Source: a virus. From it: a stretch of 62,589 bases of DNA. The stretch spans positions 1 through 62,589 of the IMG/VR virus record IMGVR_UViG_3300046167_000817; one strand, given 5' to 3'. Below, one piece after another: positions 40,719 to 50,920 of this stretch. Every line of letters starts with the position of its first letter. Within the stretch, counting starts at the first letter, position 1. The notes under the pieces are model-generated. The model was not told where the DNA came from. It worked only from the letters and a program-made list of their open reading frames with translations, and did not search any database. A program made the position numbers and the translations under genes.

Positions 40719-43700
40719 ATGAAACAATTTAAATACACAGTAAACGGTAGAACTTTTTTACTTCCAGAAAGTGAAGTACAGGGGTTTTTGCAAGAATTTC
40801 CAAATGCTCAGCTTATAGAAGAAATAGACGAAGCTGGGGGAAAGCAAACGGGTGTTCCAAGTCAGGCTGCAAGTGCAACACCAGAAAATGTAGCAGCCGT
40901 TACGGGTTTAGAATCGGGGACTTCTTTATCGGAATCACAAAGACTAGCAGCTCCAATTGCTCAACCTGTTCAAGAAAAAAGTAATATAAACCAATTATTA
41001 CAACAAAAAATTTCTGATGACAATTTAAATATTGAACAGCAAGCTAGTTTACTTTTTAAAATTAAATCACAAGATGAAAATATAGGTTTTGACAAAAGAA
41101 CTCCTGAACAAAAAGCATTAGATTTACAATCAGGCAAAGACCCTTTTGCTGAAAAATTAATGTTAGGTTTATATAAAGAAAATAATTATGATGCTGCTTA
41201 TGAAAATTATGTATCAAATTATGATAAAACTAAAAACATATCAACTAAATATTTAAACAGTACAGGAATAGATCCATTTGCACCTCAAATTGACTCAGCA
41301 GCTGCAACCGCGTTTGCTCAAACAGCGGTTAACAATTCAAAAAATAACTTAGGCTCAAATATTGATTTTGAAGACAATGAAACTTTACAAGGATTAAGGG
41401 AAGAATCTATACAAAGTTTACATGATAATGATAAATATTTACAACAATATTTAATACCTAGTATTATGCAAACAAGCGTAATACCTCAATTAGAAAAACA
41501 AAAAAAGAGTTTAGCTGAAAAATATGGATTAAATGATTTAACAACGTTTACCCCTGAAGCATATGAAGCAGCACAAGTTGAGTTAAACGAAATAGCAACC
41601 GATTTATTTTACGATTCTTTAAATACAAATCCTGAATATACAAAACGTAGACAAGCAATAAATCAAGCTGTAGACAATGAGCTACAAAAAGATTTAACCG
41701 TCCAAAAAAGAAAAGAGCTAGGGTTAGATGAAAAAAACCAATTTGGAGAATCTTTTTTAAAATCTAAGAAAAGCATAGCTAATACTTTTAATGCTTCTAC
41801 AAGGGCGTTAAATGATATGGAATATCAAAAAGATAAAGCAGAGCTAGCGAGGTTAGAAGCGGGGATTGCAGATGGCTCTATAAAACTTACGGATAAAATA
41901 AGATTTGGCGCACCTATGGCAACAAGAACGCAATTAGATAGCGCTAGACTGCCTATAATACAAGAACAAATAACGGTTAAAGAAGCTATTGAAAGATATA
42001 AAGGCCGAAGAAAAGATATTCTAAATGAAAACGCAAAGCTATTTGAGCAATACAAAGCAAGAGAGTATGATTTAAGTTTTTTTAATGATTACATGGATGA
42101 TATAAATGAGGCTGACGGTATGTTACAGGTTGTGGGTGCGTTTCTAAAAAACACTCCAGCTATAATTGCTGAGCAAGCACCTCAGTTAGCTTTAGCATTG
42201 ACAGGTATTGGTGTTTTTGCGCAGGAATTAGGTCCTACATATTTTGAAGGTATAAAAGCTAAAATGGAAACAGATGGTGTAGAAGATACTGAAGAAAACT
42301 TTTTAAAGTATATAGAAGACGGGGCAGGAGACGGAGAGTTAGCAGCGGCTTTTGCAGCATTGAGTCAAGGGCTAGAATCTGTTGGGGCTAGTACGATAGC
42401 AGGGTATTTATTTAAAGATATAGGTAAACAGGGTATTGTATCTTTATTTAAGCTAGGAGCAAAAGAATGGGTTAAAACGGGAGGAGCAAAATCTTTAACT
42501 GGGGGAATGGCAAAAAGCGGGTTTACTGAATTTTTAACAGAAACATTTCAAACCGCAGGTTCACAAATAGCGAAAGGTATTGCCGGAGGTGATGCTACAA
42601 AATATATTGATGCAAAAGAACTTTTTCAAAGTGGTCAAATTGGAGGATATGTAGGGCTTGTTTTACCGTTTGCTGGTAATATTACAAGACAAACAGCAAC
42701 AGATATAAGAGGAGCGGCTGCAAGAATTAATGCTTTAACTGATAAGGATGCTAGTATAAATATATTAGACAAACTTAGAAAAGATATTCAGTTAGATATC
42801 GATAACAATATAATATCGCAAGAGGAAGGCCAGACTAAACTTGCTGCTGTTACAGACGTAATTAATGCTGATCAAAAAATAAGAAAAGAAATAACAGGGG
42901 AGGACAAGGTAAAAGCTGTTGAGCTTCAAGTTGAAAAGCAGCAAATAGAAAACGAAATAAAAAATCTTGATGAAGACGTAGATAAAACTGACTTAGAGTC
43001 GCGTAAAACAGAAATTATAAATGAATTAAACTCCTTGGCTTTAAAAAATATTGGTAAAGTTACAACTGAAGGCGCGAAAAAAATTGCAAAAAGTGAAGGT
43101 ATAGGTTTTCAGGAATTTGAAACAACCACAGATACGCAAAGTTTTATTGAAAAAGAAAAAGCTAAAGGCACACAAATAGAGGTAAGCCAATCTGAAAACT
43201 ACGGGTTTATAATACAAGATAAAAAAACAGGTGAACAAACAATAGTACTAAATAAAGAAACAGCTAAAGAAGATAATGTTGTTACAACGGCTGCACATGA
43301 ATTATTACATGGAGTACTAAAAAACACGTTTACTAGCTCTGAAATACAAACTACTTTAGGCCGTGAATTAGCAATTGAGTTAGGCAACATGGATATTTCT
43401 AATATTGTAGATTCAGAATATGCCAACCGTTTAAATGATTACTTAGCATTAGCTAAAGAAAAAGGAGGAACCGCTCAGCAAATGGGTAATGCGTGGGAAG
43501 AAGGTATAACATTATTAAGTGAGGGCTTATTAACAAATCAAATAAAATACAATGAAACTGTATTTACTAAAATAGGAGATTTTTTACGTCAAGCCCTTTC
43601 TCAATTAGGCGTTAAAGCAAACTTTAATACAGGTAGAGATGTGTTTAATTTTGTAAAAGATTATAACAAAAGCTTAGTAGCAGGTAAGCTTACAGCTGGT

Positions 43701-46700
43701 CAACAAAGAGTTGTAAGGGAAGGAGCCGGCGGGTCTTTAATTCAGTTTGCTCAATCACAAGAAGGTAAACAACAATTAAAAGTAATTCCCGAGCAGGAAA
43801 TTAAAGGGTCTATAAAAGCAAAAGATATTGATCAAGCTTATACAGACGGCAAAAGTCCTTTTGAAATATCAGAATTATATAGAGATTTAGTTGAAGTATT
43901 AGCAACAAAATATGAAAATGTGCCCGGTTATAATACTTTTAAAGAAGACCTAATACAAAATACTTTAACAGAAAAAGGGGGAGCCATAGACCTTATAAAC
44001 GATTTTGATGGTAGAGGTAAGCTATCTGGATGGGTAGGTAGGTTTTTACCTGAAAGAATGAAAAAAGTAGCTAAAGATCTTTTTCCTGATAAATTTGCAG
44101 AAAATGTAGACGCAAGAGTGGATGTTGCAAGCCAAGAAACTTTACAAGAAGAAGTTGAAAGAAAAGAATTAGAAAAAACAGAAATACAAGAAGCTAAAGC
44201 GCAAGAAACAAGAAACGTATTAGACAGGCTAGGTCTTTCTAAAAATTTAAAAGGAGTTGCTCTTGAAGCCGCTACTAAAACATTAAGCACTATACTGCCT
44301 CAAATACAAGAAAAAAAAGGTAAAAACTTTAGAGAAAAATATAAAGTTGACGTAAGAAATTTAATTTATGATGATGTTGAAATGGAATTTAACTCATATA
44401 ACGAAAAACAATACTTTAATAAAATAAATGAAGGACCTACTCAACCAGGAGATAAATCTTATGCAGAAAAAATATATGATATAATACCATTACAAGATTT
44501 AGTAAAGAGTCAGTTTGCAAAACCTTTGTTTACAGATCAAGTATTTGAAGCAGACGGTAAACCAAAAAGAGTAGATGAAAGTTTTACAGGTAAAAAAACA
44601 GGTGCTGGTAATTTTGTATATAATAAAAGACCTTGGTCTGAAGTTAAAAGTATATTTTTAAATGAATTTGGGGAAAAAAATAAAAACTCAACTCAAAGAA
44701 AAAAATTTATTATAAATACTATTGCAAAAGAATTAGCGTTTGACGAGTCAATGCAAGCTTTAAAAAGTGAAAGCGTTCAAGAAAAATTACCATTAACTCA
44801 AGAGGCTGAAATTAAATTGTTTAATGAAGAGTTTGAAAGAAATATTGAAAGAGGTAGGTTTACTAAATATAGCGTACGTGCCGGAAAACATTTACAAAAA
44901 TTTCCTGAAAATCAAAATATATTATTTAATACAATAGGAAAAGCTTTAACAAAGGTAACGCCTTCAAATACTTTTTCAAGTTTATTTATTCCTTTAGCTA
45001 AAGATGCAAACATACCTAACTTATCTATTGAAGATATAATTACAATTGCATCGGAACTAGAAGTTTCAATGGGTTCTAATAAACTTTACAATGAGGACGG
45101 CTTAGGGCAAACATATGAAAACATTTTCGGCCTTGATACAGAAAGAGGACAAAGAATAGGCGCAAACCCACAAGTTAAAGACAACACTTTTACGGAAAGT
45201 GAAAAAGATATTAATTTAGGTTTATTACAAAAACATTATAAAAACTCAGGGCTGGCTTCTACACTAGCTCATGTATCTTTTTCAGATAATAATGGATTGG
45301 GTAGAATGTTAAATATTAAAACTGATAGTTTTCCTGAAATAAAAGAATATTTAAAAGAAAACAACATATTAGACGCAATAAATTCAGCGCCAATAAATTC
45401 TGATATAAATTCAACTTCTGGCGATAAAAAAGCAAAAAGAGTAAGAGAGTATATAAAAAGCGGTATAGTTGAAAAAACAAAAGATTCTGATAGATATGTA
45501 GATCAACTTAATGAAAGAAAAAAAGATATTGAAAAACAAATGTTTAAAGTTGATTTAAACTACAGAAATGAATTAAATAAATTAGAAGAAGGCTCTCCTG
45601 AAAAAAGAGCTTTGTTAGAGGAGTTTCAATCTCATAGAGATTTAATGGCGTTTGTTACAAACTCTTTATATACGGGAGGAGTAGGACAAAATAATTCAAG
45701 GACACATTCAAGAGGAGCAACATATACAGCGGGAGTAGCTTTATACGAAGCAAACGGGGAATACTATTTTGAACATATTCCATCTAATTCTACTAAACAT
45801 AAAAAACAGCCAGAGATATATAAGAAACTTTTAAGTGCTACTACTGAAAGTGAAATAGATAATATTGTTGAAGAAAGTAATAACTCTTTTCAAAAAGAAT
45901 CGACTGGTTTATTTTTAGAAAATAGATGGAAAAGAATTTTTACCGCAAAAGGAAACACTGAAATTCAAGGATCAATATACGGTAATATAAATATAACAAC
46001 TGTTGAAAAAGCTATAACAGCTGCTAAAAAACAAAAAGATCAAAAGTTTTTAAATTGGGTTACAGATGAAAAAGGTAATACTAGAGAAGTAAGTGATCTA
46101 AGAAAAGAGTTAGCTGCAAAAATTAATGCGACAGAAGGGCAGCAACAACGTATAGAAGATTTAAAAGCTAAAGGTGTTGATGTTTCAACAATAGATTATC
46201 AAGCTTACCTTAACGAAAAAGTTGAAGCTGATAAAGCAACTAATGAATCAATTACTGTAAAAAGTTCACTTCGTTCTAAACAAATATCAGACATGATAGA
46301 TGGATTAGACACTCGAGGTAGGGGGAAAAGATCTCAGCAAATTAAATCTGGTAAAAACACAGAAGTAACTGCTAAAAGATTATCTGAAAAAGCCGGGCTA
46401 AACTTTAGAAATAAATGGAATTTATGGCTGCCGTACGAAGCTGAAGATTTTTATGGGTTAATACAAAAAATTGCAAGAAGCGGTAAAGTTGGAGAGCAGG
46501 ATATAGAGTTATTAAAAGAAGAGCTTATAGACCCTTATGTACAGGGTGTTTTAAATATAGATTCTCAAAGAAAAGGCATTACAGACACTTTTGATTTAGC
46601 CTTAAAGCAATTAAAAAATATAAATTCAAACATAAAGCTAAATAAAACGATTAAGCAAGAAAATTTAAACTTGTATACTAATGAAGATGCTGTAAGAATA

Positions 46701-48488
46701 TATTTATGGGACAAGGGGGGATATAAAATATCAGAACTTCAAGATAATGATTTAAGAAATATAAAATCATATATGAATGCAAACCCTGAATTAAAAGAAT
46801 TTGCAGAAAAAATAAATATTTCTTTTGGGAAAGAAGGCTATCCTGCTCCTGAAGCTAATTGGGACTCAGGAAATATAGCAATAGATTCGCGCAACATGTT
46901 AAATAAAACCGCACGCCCTAAATTTTTAAAACCTTGGCTTGCTAATGTAGAAAAACTTTTATCTCCTAAAAATAAAAATAAATTACTAGCAGCATTTGGA
47001 TCAGATTACGTTAAAGAATTAGAAGACACAGTTAAAAGAGCAAAATCTGGAAAAAACAGAATAGAGCAAACAGGTATTGGAGCTAAATATGTTAATGCGG
47101 GAATGGATTATATAAATGATTCTGTTGGAACTATTATGTTCTTTAACTCTCGTTCTGGTATATTACAGATGATTTCATTCACAAACTATATAAACTATAG
47201 TGATAATAATATTGTAGAATATGGTAAAGCTGTAGCAGATACAAAACAATTTGCTGCGGATGTAAAAGAATTGTGGAATTCAGATTTTTTAATAAACAGA
47301 AGAGGAGGTAGTACTTGGAATATACAGGAAGCGGAAATTGTAGAAGCTTTAAATACTGGAGACAATAAAACTAGAAATTTATTTACTTTAATGAGAAGAT
47401 TCCAAAGAAAAACATTACAAGCAGGATTTATACCAACTAAGTTTGCTGATAGTGCGGCTATTGTTTTAGGAGGAGCCCCAATGTATCGTAACCGTATTAA
47501 TTCATATTTAAAACAAGGTATGAGTGAAAAAGAAGCAAAAGAAAAAGCAATGTTAGACTGGAAAAAACTAAGTAATACTTCTCAGCAAGCTTCAGACCCA
47601 TTACGTGTTTCTAATATACAGTCAGGTCCTTTAGGTAGATTTATTTTTGCTTTTAACAATGTGTTATTTCAATATAATAGATTAGCTAAAAGAGAACTTA
47701 CTGATTTAAAGAAAGGTAGAAGAGTTAAAAAAGAAGATGGCACATATATGAATAAAGGTAAAAGTGCTCTTGTAAGAATGAGTAAAGTAAGTTATTATTT
47801 AGTAGCACAAAATGCTGTTTTCCAAGGTTTACAAAGTGGTTTGTTCGCGTTAGCTTTTGCTGGTGAAGACGATGAAGCAAATGAAAAACAAAAAGAAAAA
47901 AGAGAAACCCTTGTTGCTAGACAGCAAATACAAGCCGCAAATGGTATGGTAGATGCTTTACTAAGAGGGTCAGGTCCTATAGGGGCACTACTTTCAATGG
48001 CAAAAAACTACGGGGTAGCAGTGCGAGAGCAAAGAGGTTTAACTAGCGCTTGGCAGAAAAAAGGAGGAACAGAAGAAACTGTATTAGAAGTAACTACTTT
48101 GTCTCCGCCTGTAGATCATAAAATAAGAAAGCTTTCAAACTTTACTTCGTTTGCAACAAAAAACAATACATACGAAACATTTTTATCTCCTTCAGTAGAA
48201 GCTACAGCTGAAGTATTAGCGCTAGGTAATATACCTGCGGATAGACTTTTAAGAAAAGCAGAAAACTTATATAATGCCGCAACAATTGAAACTACTGCTT
48301 TTAATAAAATATTATTAGCGGGTGGTTGGAACGCGTGGAACTTAGGTCTAGAAGGAACTAAGTTTTATGATAAAGAAGGAAACTTTAAAGGCTTTGGCCC
48401 TCATGCAAAAGAAGGCGACGACGAAGGAAGAGTATTAAAAGAAAGAGTATTAAAAGAAAGAGTATTAAAAGAAAGAAAAGTTAAATAG
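40719..48488 (+). CDS. Giant internal ejected protein with HELLH metallopeptidase site, 2589 aa
   Basis: The N-terminus MKQFKYTVNGRTFLLPE is a common start of giant marine-phage proteins. Residues 470-660 hold long hydrophobic stretches able to insert in membranes. HELLH at residues 860-864, within TAAHELLHGVL, matches the zinc-binding HExxH of metallopeptidases. A C-terminal region (about 2130-2500, including FNSRSGILQM and GFIPTKFADS) is conserved in Bacteroidota podoviruses, from memory. The last residues include three tandem RVLKE repeats. I see no RNA polymerase DxDGD signature, so it is not called a virion polymerase. Confidence 0.75.
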   Translation: MKQFKYTVNGRTFLLPESEVQGFLQEFPNAQLIEEIDEAGGKQTGVPSQAASATPENVAAVTGLESGTSLSESQRLAAPIAQPVQEKSNINQLLQQKISDDNLNIEQQASLLFKIKSQDENIGFDKRTPEQKALDLQSGKDPFAEKLMLGLYKENNYDAAYENYVSNYDKTKNISTKYLNSTGIDPFAPQIDSAAATAFAQTAVNNSKNNLGSNIDFEDNETLQGLREESIQSLHDNDKYLQQYLIPSIMQTSVIPQLEKQKKSLAEKYGLNDLTTFTPEAYEAAQVELNEIATDLFYDSLNTNPEYTKRRQAINQAVDNELQKDLTVQKRKELGLDEKNQFGESFLKSKKSIANTFNASTRALNDMEYQKDKAELARLEAGIADGSIKLTDKIRFGAPMATRTQLDSARLPIIQEQITVKEAIERYKGRRKDILNENAKLFEQYKAREYDLSFFNDYMDDINEADGMLQVVGAFLKNTPAIIAEQAPQLALALTGIGVFAQELGPTYFEGIKAKMETDGVEDTEENFLKYIEDGAGDGELAAAFAALSQGLESVGASTIAGYLFKDIGKQGIVSLFKLGAKEWVKTGGAKSLTGGMAKSGFTEFLTETFQTAGSQIAKGIAGGDATKYIDAKELFQSGQIGGYVGLVLPFAGNITRQTATDIRGAAARINALTDKDASINILDKLRKDIQLDIDNNIISQEEGQTKLAAVTDVINADQKIRKEITGEDKVKAVELQVEKQQIENEIKNLDEDVDKTDLESRKTEIINELNSLALKNIGKVTTEGAKKIAKSEGIGFQEFETTTDTQSFIEKEKAKGTQIEVSQSENYGFIIQDKKTGEQTIVLNKETAKEDNVVTTAAHELLHGVLKNTFTSSEIQTTLGRELAIELGNMDISNIVDSEYANRLNDYLALAKEKGGTAQQMGNAWEEGITLLSEGLLTNQIKYNETVFTKIGDFLRQALSQLGVKANFNTGRDVFNFVKDYNKSLVAGKLTAGQQRVVREGAGGSLIQFAQSQEGKQQLKVIPEQEIKGSIKAKDIDQAYTDGKSPFEISELYRDLVEVLATKYENVPGYNTFKEDLIQNTLTEKGGAIDLINDFDGRGKLSGWVGRFLPERMKKVAKDLFPDKFAENVDARVDVASQETLQEEVERKELEKTEIQEAKAQETRNVLDRLGLSKNLKGVALEAATKTLSTILPQIQEKKGKNFREKYKVDVRNLIYDDVEMEFNSYNEKQYFNKINEGPTQPGDKSYAEKIYDIIPLQDLVKSQFAKPLFTDQVFEADGKPKRVDESFTGKKTGAGNFVYNKRPWSEVKSIFLNEFGEKNKNSTQRKKFIINTIAKELAFDESMQALKSESVQEKLPLTQEAEIKLFNEEFERNIERGRFTKYSVRAGKHLQKFPENQNILFNTIGKALTKVTPSNTFSSLFIPLAKDANIPNLSIEDIITIASELEVSMGSNKLYNEDGLGQTYENIFGLDTERGQRIGANPQVKDNTFTESEKDINLGLLQKHYKNSGLASTLAHVSFSDNNGLGRMLNIKTDSFPEIKEYLKENNILDAINSAPINSDINSTSGDKKAKRVREYIKSGIVEKTKDSDRYVDQLNERKKDIEKQMFKVDLNYRNELNKLEEGSPEKRALLEEFQSHRDLMAFVTNSLYTGGVGQNNSRTHSRGATYTAGVALYEANGEYYFEHIPSNSTKHKKQPEIYKKLLSATTESEIDNIVEESNNSFQKESTGLFLENRWKRIFTAKGNTEIQGSIYGNINITTVEKAITAAKKQKDQKFLNWVTDEKGNTREVSDLRKELAAKINATEGQQQRIEDLKAKGVDVSTIDYQAYLNEKVEADKATNESITVKSSLRSKQISDMIDGLDTRGRGKRSQQIKSGKNTEVTAKRLSEKAGLNFRNKWNLWLPYEAEDFYGLIQKIARSGKVGEQDIELLKEELIDPYVQGVLNIDSQRKGITDTFDLALKQLKNINSNIKLNKTIKQENLNLYTNEDAVRIYLWDKGGYKISELQDNDLRNIKSYMNANPELKEFAEKINISFGKEGYPAPEANWDSGNIAIDSRNMLNKTARPKFLKPWLANVEKLLSPKNKNKLLAAFGSDYVKELEDTVKRAKSGKNRIEQTGIGAKYVNAGMDYINDSVGTIMFFNSRSGILQMISFTNYINYSDNNIVEYGKAVADTKQFAADVKELWNSDFLINRRGGSTWNIQEAEIVEALNTGDNKTRNLFTLMRRFQRKTLQAGFIPTKFADSAAIVLGGAPMYRNRINSYLKQGMSEKEAKEKAMLDWKKLSNTSQQASDPLRVSNIQSGPLGRFIFAFNNVLFQYNRLAKRELTDLKKGRRVKKEDGTYMNKGKSALVRMSKVSYYLVAQNAVFQGLQSGLFALAFAGEDDEANEKQKEKRETLVARQQIQAANGMVDALLRGSGPIGALLSMAKNYGVAVREQRGLTSAWQKKGGTEETVLEVTTLSPPVDHKIRKLSNFTSFATKNNTYETFLSPSVEATAEVLALGNIPADRLLRKAENLYNAATIETTAFNKILLAGGWNAWNLGLEGTKFYDKEGNFKGFGPHAKEGDDEGRVLKERVLKERVLKERKVK
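48429..48473 (+). repeat. Three tandem copies of a 15-nt unit
   Basis: The unit agagtattaaaagaa is repeated exactly three times at the 3' end of the giant gene, encoding RVLKE three times. Likely made by slippage; the repeat number may vary between isolates. Confidence 0.95.
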
Positions 48489-48494
48489 TATACT

Positions 48495-48956
48495 ATGAAC
48501 GACATAAGTAAACATATATCATATAGAGAAGGCGTTTTATCAAATACCGCTACTCGATTAAATATTGACAACATACCAGATAATTACCAGCTAGCAAACA
48601 TGGAGGCTATAGCTTTAAACATATTTGAACCATTAAGAGATTGGGTTCGTGGTCCTGTAAAAATAAATTCATTTTTTAGATCAGTAGATTTAAATACAGC
48701 AATAGGGGGAAGTAGCAGATCACAACACTGCGAAGGAAGAGCAATTGATATTGATGATACATTTGGATATAAAACAAATGCAGAAATGTATAATTATATA
48801 AAAGACAACTTAAATTTTGATCAACTTATATGGGAGTTTGGCAATGATACAAACCCTGATTGGGTGCATATAAGTTATGTTTCAGAGGATCAAAATAGAA
48901 AGCGTTGTTTAAAAGCAGAAAGAAAAGATGGGAAGGCAGTGTATAGCATTATATAA
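48495..48956 (+). CDS. Peptidase M15-family endolysin, 153 aa
   Basis: Cleaves peptide cross-links in the cell wall to release progeny. H78 and D85 (in SQHCEGRAIDID) and H126 (in PDWVHISY) match the zinc ligands of the D-Ala-D-Ala carboxypeptidase family. No signal peptide, so it needs the holin. It follows the giant ejection gene and overlaps the lipoprotein gene. Confidence 0.85.
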   Translation: MNDISKHISYREGVLSNTATRLNIDNIPDNYQLANMEAIALNIFEPLRDWVRGPVKINSFFRSVDLNTAIGGSSRSQHCEGRAIDIDDTFGYKTNAEMYNYIKDNLNFDQLIWEFGNDTNPDWVHISYVSEDQNRKRCLKAERKDGKAVYSII

Positions 48957-49125
48957 AAAGCTTTTACTTGCTTGTGTGTTACTTACGTTTGTTTCTTGTT
49001 ATACTATTAAAAGTAGTGTTATAGGTTATCTTTCAGAAAAATACCCTTCTAAATATTGGCACGAGCAACAACGTATTAAAGATAGTATAAATAAAAAGGA
49101 GCACAAATCTGTGCCCCTTCTCTGA
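48928..49125 (+). CDS. Small lipoprotein, possible outer-membrane spanin, 65 aa
   Basis: The signal segment KLLLACVLLTFVSC ends in a lipobox cysteine, with a charged tail. It overlaps the endolysin by 29 nt in another frame, an arrangement seen for Rz1-type spanins. The inner-membrane partner may be the protein at 5098-5391. Confidence 0.55.
   Translation: MGRQCIALYKKLLLACVLLTFVSCYTIKSSVIGYLSEKYPSKYWHEQQRIKDSINKKEHKSVPLL
49096..49119. terminator. Stem-loop between convergent arms
   Basis: AAGG-A-GCACA pairs with TGTGC-C-CCTT around loop AATC, with one A/C mismatch. It sits in the end of the lipoprotein gene, where the two arms meet. No clear T tract on either side, so termination is inferred from place. 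Confidence 0.45.
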
Positions 49126-49148
49126 CTAATTAATATGAAAAAAACTAA

Positions 49149-49349
49149 TTAAGATTCTTTTTTACTTTCTTTTTCATTCTCTTCCTTAAGCGTTTTAACC
49201 GCTTTTTCATACCCTTCCATTCTTTTTATAACTTCTAATGTTCCTATAGTCATGTTTTGAGTTCTAATTACTTCTCTAATGAGTTGATCTACTGTTTCCT
49301 CTAAACGTTGTAGATTACGCGCCATTAAAATTAATTTATTTTCCTTCAT
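49149..49349 (-). CDS. Small coiled-coil protein, 66 aa
   Basis: Helical with leucine heptads (RNLQRLEETVDQLI) and a Glu/Lys-rich tail. Last gene of the leftward arm. It overlaps the next upstream gene by 14 nt. Confidence 0.55.
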   Translation of the reverse strand: MKENKLILMARNLQRLEETVDQLIREVIRTQNMTIGTLEVIKRMEGYEKAVKTLKEENEKESKKES

Positions 49350-49536
49350 AACTTATACAGGTTGTAATTTCTTGTACTGTTTGCGTGCATATACCAAATT
49401 CGCATTCATTCATTAATTCTTCATCATGGTAATAATATTCATAACAATGATCTTCTTCGGAGGTGCATGATGCAACTATAATAAATAAAAGTATTACCAA
49501 TAAACATACAATGTAATCAACCACTTTCATTTTCAT
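49336..49536 (-). CDS. Small Cys-rich lipoprotein, 66 aa
   Basis: The hydrophobic segment IVCLLVILLFIIVASC ends in a lipobox-like cysteine. The exported part carries four more cysteines and many Tyr/Glu. A surface protein made with early genes could act in superinfection exclusion; this is speculative. Confidence 0.55.
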   Translation of the reverse strand: MKMKVVDYIVCLLVILLFIIVASCTSEEDHCYEYYYHDEELMNECEFGICTQTVQEITTCISYEGK

Positions 49537-49778
49537 CTTGATTCATTCCTTAATAACAACTTGCCACTATATTCATCTATAGTTTTTATAAGTCTATATA
49601 TTTTTCTTGATTGTATTTTTATATTTTCAATTTCACTTTTACTAGACTCTTTACCTAAATTACAATACAAATCTGCATCAATGGCCAACAGCGTGTCAAC
49701 TTTACGCCTTTTTGACCAACTTGTGTAAGCTACAATTTTTTCTATATCGTCTATTGTGTATGGCATTTTATGCTTCAA
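49533..49778 (-). CDS. Hypothetical protein, 81 aa
   Basis: Starts MPYTIDDIEKIVAY (second Met) and has KSEIENIKIQSRKIYRLIKTI. Familiar from marine phages, function unknown. It overlaps both neighbours. Confidence 0.6.
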   Translation of the reverse strand: MKHKMPYTIDDIEKIVAYTSWSKRRKVDTLLAIDADLYCNLGKESSKSEIENIKIQSRKIYRLIKTIDEYSGKLLLRNESR

Positions 49779-50190
49779 TTAACTCTAAGTTACGCATTTT
49801 ATCTAACTCTTGCTTAGTTTTATAGTATTTTTCTTTAAGTATTATGTGATTCATAAAGAGCTCTTTGTATCTTTGTTCAACAGTCATGTTAAGATGAGGA
49901 TTAGCAAAATCGTATCGCTGCTTTAGTTTAAGCCTAGCCTCGTTATATATTGAAAGATATATATCTTCTCCCCAATCTTTAAAATTTTTAAATAATTTTA
50001 AACCATGCAATACGGAAGCATGATCTTTATCTATTACCGCCCCAATATCTGTTAATGCATATGGCGTAAGGTCTCGACATAATCTAAAAAATACCGCTCT
50101 TTGATACACATTATGTCTTTGTCTATTTTTTTTACTAAAGTCATTTTGAAATAGGTCTATTAGTATACTTTTAATTTGATTTAATTCCAT
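49768..50190 (-). CDS. DnaA domain IV-like DNA-binding protein, 140 aa
   Basis: DIGAVIDKDHASVLHGL (about residues 48-64) matches the DnaA signature that grips the DnaA box (IG..., DHxTV). There is no AAA+ ATPase part, so it is a stand-alone DNA-binding domain. It may mark the phage origin or block host DnaA. The C-terminal half is a long helix. Confidence 0.75.
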   Translation of the reverse strand: MELNQIKSILIDLFQNDFSKKNRQRHNVYQRAVFFRLCRDLTPYALTDIGAVIDKDHASVLHGLKLFKNFKDWGEDIYLSIYNEARLKLKQRYDFANPHLNMTVEQRYKELFMNHIILKEKYYKTKQELDKMRNLELIEA

Positions 50191-50191
50191 A

Positions 50192-50347
50192 TTATTTTTT
50201 ATAAATTGTTAAACAAAAATCTACAAGAGGCAAATATAACACATGATCATCATATCCCCCCATCCTATAACTACGTAATCCTATTAATATTCCAGGGTAA
50301 AACCCAATATGTATTTCCCAATTAGTGTTGTTTTTATTTTTAGTCAT
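50192..50347 (-). CDS. Hypothetical protein, 51 aa
   Basis: Contains NWEIHIGFYPGILIGLRSY and HVLYLPLVDFCL, a pattern recalled from marine phages. It overlaps the upstream 57-aa gene by 8 nt. Function unknown. Confidence 0.55.
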   Translation of the reverse strand: MTKNKNNTNWEIHIGFYPGILIGLRSYRMGGYDDHVLYLPLVDFCLTIYKK

Positions 50348-50513
50348 AAATTTTTACTTCGTGTTTATCTTGAATTGCTACTAACTCGTGCCATTTTAAA
50401 TAGCCTCTGCTTTCCATAGCCCAGTTAGTGTATTTATCTATTTGTCTTTCTTTATATTTTTGCCTCGCTATTGCTTTTGAGACTCTAATATTAGCTTCAC
50501 TGTTTTGTCGCAT
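50340..50513 (-). CDS. Hypothetical protein, 57 aa
   Basis: Basic helical protein with QIDKYTNWAMESRGYLKWHE. It overlaps the resolvase gene by 46 nt in another frame. Function unknown. Confidence 0.5.
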   Translation of the reverse strand: MRQNSEANIRVSKAIARQKYKERQIDKYTNWAMESRGYLKWHELVAIQDKHEVKIYD

Positions 50514-50920
50514 TCTTTTTGGTTTTGGGGTTTGTAAAGTACAATACCCGGAAGTTGTTGTGTGATATATTTTTTAAACAATTTCCACCGCATAGAAAAC
50601 GTTTCGTTTGCACGACCTTTACATTCAATTATAAATCCCTCACCTTCAAAGTCAGGAGTATATTTTATTGATTGTATTTTTTTAACACCTCTGTTTTTAA
50701 ATTCACCTTTAGCGTTTGCTGTTCTTTCATAACTTTCATTATTAAAGTAAAATTCAGGAATTAAAACAAAAGTTCTTTTTTCATACTTAGCCTTAATACT
50801 ATTTTGCTTTAATGCAATATACATATATTTTTCTAAACCCGAAGCAAATTTAATCCCATCATATGTAACTTTTTTAGATACAACAGGGCCTCGTTTTTTA
50901 CTCCGTCTTATTCTTTTCAT
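50468..50920 (-). CDS. Endonuclease of T7 endo I/DUF1064 type, 150 aa
   Basis: Resolves branched phage DNA. GIKFASGLEKYMY carries the first catalytic Glu, and YTPDFEGEGFIIECKGRANE carries the D...ExK pair of the PD-(D/E)XK fold. The RWKLFKKY ending is typical of this family. It sits among replication genes. Confidence 0.8.
   Translation of the reverse strand: MKRIRRSKKRGPVVSKKVTYDGIKFASGLEKYMYIALKQNSIKAKYEKRTFVLIPEFYFNNESYERTANAKGEFKNRGVKKIQSIKYTPDFEGEGFIIECKGRANETFSMRWKLFKKYITQQLPGIVLYKPQNQKECDKTVKLILESQKQ

Noticed and set aside
40719-48488. Virion RNA polymerase in the giant protein
   Set aside because: No DxDGD-type catalytic motif seen; the similar-looking DFDGRG segment lacks the needed acidic spacing.
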